NCBI GenBank assembly: GCA_964562985.1
Contig: CAZLWE010000035.1
Span: forward strand, 1-32,656
Length of the DNA stretch: 32,656 bases
Direction: 5' to 3'
DNA from: SHLQ01 sp964562985
Lineage (GTDB): Bacteria; Actinomycetota; Acidimicrobiia; Acidimicrobiales; SHLQ01
Both the position numbers and the translations under genes were made by a program. Shown in pieces: positions 1 to 5,858 of the stretch (within the stretch, counting starts at the first letter, position 1; each line of letters opens with the position of its first letter). The notes under the pieces are model-generated. The model had not been told where the DNA came from. It worked only from the letters and a program-made list of their open reading frames with translations, and did no database searches.

Positions 1-296
1 TTGACGGCGAGGTCGCCGATCGAGCCGCCCAGGAACTTGCGTGGGGTGACGACGAACGCGTCGGTGGTGAACACCGCCTGCTTGTCGGCGGGGATATCGA
101 GCACGGCGCCATCGTCGAGGCGGTCGAGCTCGTCGCCGCCGTACGCACTGCGGAACACCGCATCGGTAAGCGCTTGGCTGGCCTTGCCTCCAGCACCGTG
201 GGCCATGGTGATGACCTCGTCGGTCATCTTGGGTGGCCGCAGCCGCCATTCTTCGATGCGGGCGAGAACTTGCTGGCGTTCGTCTTCTGAGCTCAT
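1..296 (-). CDS. hypE: HypE, N-terminal part (hydrogenase maturation, carbamoyl dehydratase), cut by window edge
   Basis: HypE dehydrates the thiocarbamate made by HypF on its own C-terminal cysteine, giving the cyanide ligands of the NiFe site. Only about 98 residues are inside the window; the rest lies beyond position 1. The start ATG (294-296) overlaps the hypD stop by ATGA. After about 25 residues the protein reads TMAHGAGGKASQAL, matching the HypE/PurM-like glycine-rich segment, followed by LDDGAVLD and FTTDAFVVTPRKFLGGSIGDLAV, the typical PurM-like N-terminal region. Position directly after hypD and the motif make the call firm. The C-terminal active cysteine cannot be checked here. Confidence 0.93.
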   Translation of the reverse strand, partial: MSSEDERQQVLARIEEWRLRPPKMTDEVITMAHGAGGKASQALTDAVFRSAYGGDELDRLDDGAVLDIPADKQAVFTTDAFVVTPRKFLGGSIGDLAV

Positions 297-1420
297 GCGC
301 TGCTGACTGGAATGCGCTTCTTCGCGCTAAAGCGGCCGTAATTGAAGTACGCGGCGCACGCACCTTCCGACGACACCATGCACGTGCCGATCGGCGTCTC
401 AGGGGTGCACGCAGTGCCGAACACTTTGCACTCCCACGGGCGGATGGCGCCCTTGAGCACTTCGCCGCACTGGCACGCCTTGGGGTCGGCAACTCGCACA
501 CCGGGAATTTCGAAGTGCTTCTCAGCATCCCATTGGGCGTAGTCGTCCTTCAGCGTCAACGCCGATTGGGCAATGAAGCCCAAGCCTCGCCATTCGAAGT
601 GGGGGCGAAGCTCGAACACCTCGCCCAGCATCTTGAGCGCAGCAGGGTTTCCGCCATCTCGCACCACTCGCTTGTATTGGTTCTCGACCTCGGCTCGACC
701 TTCGGCGAGCTGGCGCAGCAACATGGCCACGCCTTGGAGAATGTCGACCGGTTCGAACCCGGTGGTCACCAGCGGCAACCCGTATTCGCGAGACACGAAC
801 TGGTAGGGGCCGGTACCGATGACGGTGCTGACGTGGCCAGGGCCGAGGAACCCGTTGAGCTCCATGCCCGGCGAATCGAGAATGGCCTTCATCGGCGGAA
901 CGATGGTGACGTGGTTACAGAAGATCGAGAAGTTCGACACGTCACGTTCACGGGCTTGCATGGCGGTGATGGCGGTGGACGGTGCGGTGGTTTCGAACCC
1001 AACAGCGAAGAACACGACGTTGCGGTCGGGCTCGGCCTCGGCGATTGCGAGCGCATCAAGAGGGGAGTAGACCACCCGAATGTCGGCGCCCTTGGCCTTA
1101 GCTTCGAGCAGCGTGCTCGACCCGCCGGGAACGCGCATGAGATCGCCGAAGCAACACATGGTGACGCCGTCTTGGGACGCAATCGAAATGGCATCGTCGA
1201 TACGGCCCATGGGGATGACACACACCGGGCAACCGGGGCCGTGCACCATCTCGATGCTCTCGGGCAACAGCGACTCGATTCCGTGACGGTAGATGGCGTG
1301 GGTGTGGCCGCCGCAGGCCTCCATGAACTTGCGCGCTGGTTGATCCTTGGCCAACTCTTCGATTTCGGCGATGAGGATCTTGGCCGCTTCAGGATCGCGG
1401 AACTCGGAAACGAACTTCAT
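293..1420 (-). CDS. hypD: HypD, Fe(CN)2CO cofactor assembly scaffold
   Basis: HypD is the 4Fe-4S protein that with HypC assembles the Fe(CN)2CO unit of [NiFe] hydrogenases in the cytoplasm. The protein is 375 aa, the normal family length. Visible signatures are FMEACGGHTHAI (C36), GPGCPVCV (C64, C67), the central GFETTAPSTA segment and the C-terminal Cys-rich Fe-S region (CQCGE ... WECKVFGTAC ... GTCMVSSEGACAAYFNYG). The start at 1420 is preceded on the minus strand by GCGGAGG, a good ribosome binding site. It overlaps the upstream SIS gene by ATGA and hypE by ATGA, so it is translationally coupled in the accessory operon. A longer reading frame upstream is only the overlap with the SIS gene. 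Confidence 0.96.
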   Translation of the reverse strand: MKFVSEFRDPEAAKILIAEIEELAKDQPARKFMEACGGHTHAIYRHGIESLLPESIEMVHGPGCPVCVIPMGRIDDAISIASQDGVTMCCFGDLMRVPGGSSTLLEAKAKGADIRVVYSPLDALAIAEAEPDRNVVFFAVGFETTAPSTAITAMQARERDVSNFSIFCNHVTIVPPMKAILDSPGMELNGFLGPGHVSTVIGTGPYQFVSREYGLPLVTTGFEPVDILQGVAMLLRQLAEGRAEVENQYKRVVRDGGNPAALKMLGEVFELRPHFEWRGLGFIAQSALTLKDDYAQWDAEKHFEIPGVRVADPKACQCGEVLKGAIRPWECKVFGTACTPETPIGTCMVSSEGACAAYFNYGRFSAKKRIPVSSA

Positions 1421-2442
1421 GCGTGAACCTCCGCTGAGATACTGCTGCAAAGTGCGCTCATAAGCGCACCCTGGGCTTCTTGAATGCGATGCACCGACGA
1501 CGAGTCGATAACGAGCTTGTGGTCGACGTTGTCGTGAGCAGCCATCGGGCCACCCCCGTATCCGGCGCACGCAACGATGACGAGCTCGGGCGCGGTGCTC
1601 AGTTCGAGTACCGACAGCAGGTTGGCCGACGATCCACTGGTACTGAACAAGACGAGGACATCGCCGGGGCGTACGGAGGCTTCGACCTGGCGAGCGAAGA
1701 TGCGGGCAACCCCAAGGTCGTTGGCTAGAGCCGTGAGGGTTGCTGGGTCTTCGGCGAGCGACATCGCTCGGATGCCCTTGGCTTGGAGCAGTCGGGTGAG
1801 CTGCGATGCGTCGCATGCGCTACCGCCGTTGCCGACGCTGAATACCGTGCCGCCCATTTCGACGGATTGTCGTATCTGCTGGGCGATTGCGTCGACGGCG
1901 GCCGCGTTGTTCGCCAACGTTTGTTGAGCGAGCTCGTTTGACTCGGTGTGCTTTGCGGCCTCGGAGGCTGCCATCGATGCGAGCAGTGCTGGCTCGTCAT
2001 CTTCGGCAGCGTCAAGAAAGGGGTACAAGAAGTTTGTGGGGTCGCCGCCTTCGCTTGCGCCACCGCCGGTGAGGCCGGGGTGTTCGAGGCCAAGCTGCAC
2101 CAGCTCCCACAGCACGTGATACCAGCGAACCAATTCCGGTTCGCTCAGTGCGGCACCGACGACCAATAGCTGGGCGGTGTCCGGAAGTGTGCGGTCAAGG
2201 GTCTGCTCTGGCGACTCGATGATGAGCAGTGCATCGTCGGGGCGCACGACATGGTCGATGTCTTCCGGGGCAATGGCGAACGATGACAGCGAGCGGGCAC
2301 CGGTGATTGCCGGGTGTACGAACTCGACGGCCACATGTCGGGCATGGTCGGGCCGGTCGAGCGCCGAGACGATCAGCCGCCCACCGGCGGTGAAGACGCG
2401 CGCAAGGGCCAGGGCTTGGTCGGGAAGGTTGCCAGCGGTCAT
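1417..2442 (-). CDS. Tandem SIS-domain protein (phosphoheptose-isomerase-like) in the hyp operon
   Basis: A 341-aa protein with two sugar-isomerase (SIS) folds. The C-terminal half (about 160-341) is GmhA/DiaA-like: SVGNGGSACDASQL (203-215), FSTSGSSANLL (266-275) and a final SVHRIQEAQGALMSALC helix. The N-terminal half (about 10-120) looks like a degenerate SIS domain (GGRLIVSALDRP, HARHVAVEFVHPAITG, VRPDDALLII). GmhA makes heptose-7-phosphate for lipopolysaccharide, which an actinobacterium does not need, so a sugar role is doubtful. It sits between hypC and hypD with 4-bp ATGA overlaps on both sides, implying a role in hydrogenase maturation or regulation; the substrate is unknown. I recall SIS/phosphoheptose-isomerase genes being listed in other actinobacterial Hhy operons, but cannot check here. 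Start chosen at 2442 because of the overlap with hypC. Confidence 0.88.
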   Translation of the reverse strand: MTAGNLPDQALALARVFTAGGRLIVSALDRPDHARHVAVEFVHPAITGARSLSSFAIAPEDIDHVVRPDDALLIIESPEQTLDRTLPDTAQLLVVGAALSEPELVRWYHVLWELVQLGLEHPGLTGGGASEGGDPTNFLYPFLDAAEDDEPALLASMAASEAAKHTESNELAQQTLANNAAAVDAIAQQIRQSVEMGGTVFSVGNGGSACDASQLTRLLQAKGIRAMSLAEDPATLTALANDLGVARIFARQVEASVRPGDVLVLFSTSGSSANLLSVLELSTAPELVIVACAGYGGGPMAAHDNVDHKLVIDSSSVHRIQEAQGALMSALCSSISAEVHA

Positions 2443-2726
2443 GCCTCGGTAGGAGCGGTCGGAATCTCCGCGCTGAACGCTTCGAGCTCTTCCTCGTAGG
2501 CCTCGCCGAGCATTCGCATGAAGTCGAGCTGAGACTTGGCCTCTTGTTCGTCGATGATGCTCATGGCGAAACCAACGTGAAGTAAAACCCAATCGCCCAC
2601 CTCTACACCATCGTCGATCACCATCACGATGCTCACCTCACGGCGAACACCTTCGACCTCGACCACGGCCATCTTCCGCTCGGCGGGAAGAATCTCAACA
2701 ACCTGGGCTGGAATACCAACACACAT
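2439..2726 (-). CDS. hypC: HypC/HybG family hydrogenase maturation chaperone
   Basis: HypC binds the Fe(CN)2CO group with HypD and delivers it to the large-subunit precursor. The protein is 95 aa and begins MCVGIPAQVVEI, with the invariant Met1-Cys2 that binds iron. It continues with AVVEVEGVRREVS and VEVGDWVLLHVGFAMSIIDEQEA, the standard HypC beta-barrel and C-terminal helix. The C-terminus (about 80-95) is a short acidic extension. The start at 2726 overlaps the stop of the CooC-like gene by one base (TGATG), and its stop overlaps the SIS gene start (ATGA). A longer upstream frame exists but would place the essential Cys2 deep inside the protein, so I reject it. Confidence 0.96.
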   Translation of the reverse strand: MCVGIPAQVVEILPAERKMAVVEVEGVRREVSIVMVIDDGVEVGDWVLLHVGFAMSIIDEQEAKSQLDFMRMLGEAYEEELEAFSAEIPTAPTEA

Positions 2727-3508
2727 CAGTGGGCCTGCCTTGTCTCTGGGGGTGCGGTCTGAGTTAGAAGATCGCACACGTTCTGGACAGCTTCGATGAC
2801 GGGGCTGTTCGGTGCGAAGTCGAGGAGGGGGGTGGTTGCGGCGTCGGCGTCGAGCACTTCGTCGCCCCACGGGATTCGAGCAATGAGGTCGAGGTCGTAG
2901 TTGTCGCAGAACTCGCCAATGGCGGCGAAGTCGGTGTCGGTACGACACTTGTTGGCCACGACCACCACTCGGCCGATGTTTGTTTCGGCCGCGAGCTTGG
3001 CTTGCAGCTTCACCGCTTCGAGCGAACGGAAGTAGGGCTCGGCAACGAGTACGAGTGCGTTGGCCTCGCGAGCGGTGCCCCGGCTGAGGTGCTCGGGCGA
3101 GGCTTCCATGTCGATGAGGGTGATCGTCTCGGGTAGTGCGTCAAGATCGCCCAACAACGCAGACACCACGGCATGGGCCGAGCACAAACAGCCTTCATCG
3201 GCGTGTTCGGGCATTCCCATGCGAAGCAGGCGAACGCCGTCGGGTGCGACGAGCGTGTGGGCGCCGAGCACATCGGCCAAGGGTTCGTTGAGCATTGGGC
3301 CGTCGAATGCACGCGATACCAGAGAGGTGGGTGGAAACGGAACGGCCTGAATTTCCTCGTTCGATACGCCCAACGCCGCGTGCAGGTTGGGGTTGGTGTC
3401 GGCGTCGATCGCGACGACATCGCGGCCCGACCGGGCGAGCAGTCGAGACGCAGTGGCAGAGAACGTGGTCTTGCCTGCACCGCCTTTGCCAGCGACTGCG
3501 AGCTTCAC
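2726..3508 (-). CDS. CooC-like P-loop ATPase (MinD/ParA superfamily), probable nickel-insertion factor
   Basis: A 260-aa soluble ATPase starting with GTG at 3508 (GTGA overlap with the PadR stop). It has a deviant Walker A (GKGGAGKTTFS, 7-17), the switch Asp segment IDADTNPNLH (35-43) and LIDMEASPEHLSRG in the position of switch II. The segment HADEGCLCSAH contains a CxC pair (C107, C109); CooC proteins that load nickel into CO dehydrogenase use a CxC motif at the equivalent place for metal-dependent dimerisation. No CO dehydrogenase is in the window, while the gene is locked into a hyp operon beside hypC. I infer that it does the nucleotide-driven Ni insertion normally assigned to HypB. HypA and HypB are not seen inside the window but could lie to the left. 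A plain MinD-like role is the alternative. Confidence 0.87.
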   Translation of the reverse strand: MKLAVAGKGGAGKTTFSATASRLLARSGRDVVAIDADTNPNLHAALGVSNEEIQAVPFPPTSLVSRAFDGPMLNEPLADVLGAHTLVAPDGVRLLRMGMPEHADEGCLCSAHAVVSALLGDLDALPETITLIDMEASPEHLSRGTAREANALVLVAEPYFRSLEAVKLQAKLAAETNIGRVVVVANKCRTDTDFAAIGEFCDNYDLDLIARIPWGDEVLDADAATTPLLDFAPNSPVIEAVQNVCDLLTQTAPPETRQAH

Positions 3509-3852
3509 TTGGCCTCTTCGGAAATGCTGTCGAGAGCATCGGACAGTTGATCGCGAGCGAGGCGCAGGTCGGTAACTGCTTGGGCGAGTGCTTCATGCCC
3601 GGACTCGGTGACCATATAGACGCGGCGGTCGGGGCCGTTGTCGGACGGCTCCCACTCTGAGCTCAGTAAGTCTTTCTGTTCCATCGATCGGAGCTCGCGG
3701 TAGACGCCGGCCATATCGATGTTGAGCCCATAGCTGCGAACCGCTTCGGCCAGTTCGTAGCCATAGGAACGCTCGGCTTGGGACAGCCCAAGAAAGAGCA
3801 GCTGGCGCAAGAAGCGGCGAGGGAGGACGGATGCAGGTTTGTTAGTGGGCAT
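3505..3852 (-). CDS. PadR family transcriptional regulator
   Basis: A 115-aa winged-helix repressor-type protein. After a short N-terminus it shows RRFLRQLLFLGLSQAERSYGYELAEAVRSYGLNIDMAGVYRELRSMEQKDLLSSEWEPSDNGPDRRVYMVTESGHEALAQAV split across helices and wing: the YGYEL, GVYREL.ME and RRVYMVTESG signatures of PadR. The last 30 residues form the dimerisation helix. Start at 3852 is preferred because GGGGG lies about 8 bases upstream; an ATG at 3867 is possible. It overlaps the stop of the His-tailed gene by 11 bases and the CooC-like start by 4. Being in the divergent accessory operon, it is the natural candidate to control the hydrogenase promoter, where a GTGTA-N3-TACAC dyad overlaps the -10. 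Ligand unknown. Confidence 0.9.
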   Translation of the reverse strand: MPTNKPASVLPRRFLRQLLFLGLSQAERSYGYELAEAVRSYGLNIDMAGVYRELRSMEQKDLLSSEWEPSDNGPDRRVYMVTESGHEALAQAVTDLRLARDQLSDALDSISEEAK

Positions 3853-4315
3853 GGCCGTGGCCCCCATGTCCGTGATCGTGCGTATGACCGTGCGGGTCGT
3901 GCTTTAGGTCCATGGCGTGGTTGTGCTCGACCCGGTGCGCCATGCAGGCATCGGCTTCGTCGACCGAAGCGTGGCACCAGCAATCGTCGCTGCATTCGCC
4001 GTGGGCGGGTTTGGTGAGGTCGCTGAACGAGTCGGCGAACTCTCGGGCGCCTTGCTTCAGGCCGAACTCGGACAGCGCATAGAAGTCGCCGTCGGCGGTG
4101 AGGTAACCCTCGTCGACCAAACGATCGAGATAACCGACACCGTTGCGAGCCTCGACGCCGAGGAACCGTTCGACCATGGGAGCGTCGACGATGTCGCCGA
4201 AACCTTCGCCGCGCAGCCAATACATGACCTGCAGAATTTCGCTTCGCCAATAGAGCATCTGTAGCGCTGAAGATTTCGGGGCGGCGATCGAGGTGTTGTC
4301 GTCTGGAGCGTTCAT
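3842..4315 (-). CDS. Winged-helix-like protein with Cys cluster and His-rich tail, putative nickel-handling factor
   Basis: A 157-aa protein, first gene of the leftward operon. Residues about 18-100 look like a small winged-helix fold (SALQMLYWRSEILQVMYWLRG, then VERFLGVEARNGVGYLDRLVDEGYL, DGDFYALSEFGLKQGA). A CxxxCxC cluster follows (C108, C112, C114, then H115) and the tail carries 12 histidines between residues 127 and 157, ending HDHGHGGHGHAH. Such tails store or hand over Ni in HypB, SlyD and similar proteins. The first ATG of the frame is 4315; a TTG directly before it is not needed. It is translationally coupled to the PadR gene and close to the CooC-like ATPase, so I infer nickel sensing or delivery for the hydrogenase. 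No specific family is recognised; a DNA-binding metal sensor is the alternative. Confidence 0.85.
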   Translation of the reverse strand: MNAPDDNTSIAAPKSSALQMLYWRSEILQVMYWLRGEGFGDIVDAPMVERFLGVEARNGVGYLDRLVDEGYLTADGDFYALSEFGLKQGAREFADSFSDLTKPAHGECSDDCWCHASVDEADACMAHRVEHNHAMDLKHDPHGHTHDHGHGGHGHAH

Positions 4316-4324
4316 CAAAACTCT

Positions 4325-4334
4325 CGAATATTCG
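4325..4334. promoter_or_regulatory. Palindrome CGAATATTCG just upstream of the leftward hyp operon
   Basis: A perfect 10-bp palindrome lies about 10 bases upstream of the leftward start at 4315. Its AT core could serve as a -10 region for the leftward operon or as an operator. This is only a positional suggestion. Confidence 0.35.
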
Positions 4335-4359
4335 GCCAGCTAGTGCAGATCTGAGCTGT

Positions 4360-4376
4360 GTGTATACTACACCTAG
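4360..4376 (+). promoter_or_regulatory. Hydrogenase structural operon promoter: TATACT -10 inside a GTGTA-TAC-TACAC dyad
   Basis: Positions 4363-4368 read TATACT, a good -10 hexamer, about 38 bases before the hydrogenase small-subunit ATG (4407); no strong -35 is seen. The hexamer lies inside the perfect inverted repeat GTGTA (4360-4364) / TACAC (4368-4372), a likely repressor site, and the PadR gene sits in the divergent operon. The 16 bases 4361-4376 match 14/16 to 12457-12472, upstream of the small-membrane-protein operon. A ribosome binding site GGAG lies 7-8 bases before the ATG. Confidence 0.6.
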
Positions 4377-4406
4377 CCCTGGCAGAGACCGCAACTGGAG
4401 ACCCGT

Positions 4407-5633
4407 ATGGCGCAGTACACGAAGGTGCCCGATCACAGTCACAGCGACAACGAGCTCATGCCGCTCGCCCTCGACCCGGCCGACGCGCTTGCACCAGTGG
4501 CCATGCGCAGTCAGATCAACCCGCCACGCGACGAGATCTACAACAGCAAGCTCGAAAAGGTCTACCTCTTTTGGATCGTGGGCGCATCGTGCGACGGCTG
4601 CACCATCTCGGTCACTGGCGCTACCCATCCACGCCTCGAGGACCTGCTGCGCGGAGTCGTCCCCGGCCTTCCGAAGGTCGAGCTCATCCACACTGTGGTG
4701 TCCGTCGAGTCCGGCGCTGAATGGACCGAGAACCTTCGCATGGCCGCAGCTGGAGAACTCGACGCACCCTTCCTCATTGCATGGGAAGGCTCGATCATGG
4801 ACGAGACCTACTCGGGCGATGGCTACTGGATGGGCCTCGGCGAAGACCGCGAAACCGGCCGCCAAATCACCAGCCTCGAATGGCTCGACCGAATGGCACC
4901 ACTGGCCGCAGCTGTGCTCGCCATTGGAACCTGTGCCACCTGGGGCGGCATCCCCGCCGCAGCCAACAACCCCACCAACGCCAAAGGTGTGATGGATCAC
5001 CTGGGCAAGGACTACCGCTCGACACTCGGCCTGCCGGTCATCAACATTCCCGGCTGCTCACCCGTTGGCGACAACATTCTCGAAACCGCCTCGGCCGCAC
5101 TGTTGTTCTTGAACGGCCTTGCGCCGCTGCCCGAATTCGACGAGCTCGGCCGACCGGCCTGGCTGTTCACCGAAACCGTGCATCGTCACTGTCCACGCGC
5201 TGGTTACTACGAAGAAGGCGTCTTCGCCGAGGAATACGGCGACAAAGAATGCCTCGTCGAGCTCGGATGCTGGGGCCCGGTCGTCCAATGCAACATTGCC
5301 GAACGCGGCATCGTCGACGGCTACGGCGGCTGCATGAACATGGGTGGCATCTGCATCGGCTGCACCATGCCCGGCTTCCCCGACAAGTTCGCCCCGTTCT
5401 ATGCCACCCCTCCTGGTTCGTTCCTCAGCGCCACCACCAGTCGCACGGTTGGGGGTTTCATCCGTCGAGTGCGTCGTCTGTCAATGCACGACAAGCAACG
5501 GTCGGTTCGCTGGGACAGCGACGAGTCGCCCAGCGGTTGGGCTCGATACAAGAAGCAGCCTGTTGGCGCCGAGAAGGCCGTCCACCGGTTCTATAGCAAG
5601 GTCCAACATTTCAATGACGGCGCGAACAACTAG
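4407..5633 (+). CDS. hhyS: [NiFe] hydrogenase small subunit, group 1h/5 (Hhy) type
   Basis: A 408-aa electron-transfer subunit with the three Fe-S clusters. Proximal cluster region: GASCDGCTIS (C62, D63, C65), GTCATWGG (C176) and IPGCSPVG (C217). Distal region: TVHRHCPRAGYY (H259, C262) with C282 and C288 in ECLVELGCWGP. Medial region: C295, C309, C316 and C319 (GGICIGCTMPGFPDKFAPFY), enough for a full 4Fe-4S cluster. No twin-arginine signal or C-terminal membrane anchor is present, unlike group 1a-1d uptake enzymes, so it should be cytoplasmic. In the crystal structure of the Ralstonia actinobacterial-type enzyme the proximal cluster has an Asp ligand; D63 between the two cysteines is the candidate here. 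The C-terminal 65 residues are basic and family-specific. First gene of the rightward operon. Confidence 0.95.
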   Translation: MAQYTKVPDHSHSDNELMPLALDPADALAPVAMRSQINPPRDEIYNSKLEKVYLFWIVGASCDGCTISVTGATHPRLEDLLRGVVPGLPKVELIHTVVSVESGAEWTENLRMAAAGELDAPFLIAWEGSIMDETYSGDGYWMGLGEDRETGRQITSLEWLDRMAPLAAAVLAIGTCATWGGIPAAANNPTNAKGVMDHLGKDYRSTLGLPVINIPGCSPVGDNILETASAALLFLNGLAPLPEFDELGRPAWLFTETVHRHCPRAGYYEEGVFAEEYGDKECLVELGCWGPVVQCNIAERGIVDGYGGCMNMGGICIGCTMPGFPDKFAPFYATPPGSFLSATTSRTVGGFIRRVRRLSMHDKQRSVRWDSDESPSGWARYKKQPVGAEKAVHRFYSKVQHFNDGANN

Positions 5634-5645
5634 GTAGGTCTGTCC

Positions 5646-5849
5646 ATGTGCTTTAAGAACCTGCCAATCGAATTCGATGAGAACGGCAAAGCCAAGCTGA
5701 TCGAAGGCGCCGGCGACCCATACGGCGTTTCCGACAGCCCCATCAAGCAATACGTCCAGGTTGGCGCGTCGGTTGACAGTTCGTCGAACGTCGGATCATC
5801 GGCACGAAGCACCACACCGCCACGCCTCAGCGCGTGGGGATCGAAGTAG
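5646..5849 (+). CDS. 67-aa stand-alone copy of the hydrogenase large-subunit N-terminal extension
   Basis: A small gene between hhyS (12-base gap) and hhyL (9-base gap), with an ATG at 5646 and GTAGGTC upstream; the same GTAGGTC precedes hhyL. Its first 36 residues match the first 36 of hhyL at 22 positions: both read M-x-F-x-NLPIE-x-DENGK-x-K and later DPYGV and P-I-x-x-Y. It then has its own linker and ends TTPPRLSAWGSK-stop, where hhyL reads SAPPRLKEWSID and runs on into the conserved DPVTRVAG core. So it is a duplicate of exactly the N-terminal extension, terminated where the enzyme core begins. No function is known to me. It could be an assembly or interaction peptide mimicking the large-subunit N-terminus, or a structural subunit. 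It is probably missed by many annotations. Confidence 0.85.
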   Translation: MCFKNLPIEFDENGKAKLIEGAGDPYGVSDSPIKQYVQVGASVDSSSNVGSSARSTTPPRLSAWGSK

Positions 5850-5858
5850 GTCGAACCA

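Noticed and set aside
233..1426. 397-aa open frame on the plus strand over hypD
   Set aside because: Shadow of hypD; low-complexity Arg/His/Ala-rich with no recognisable motif.
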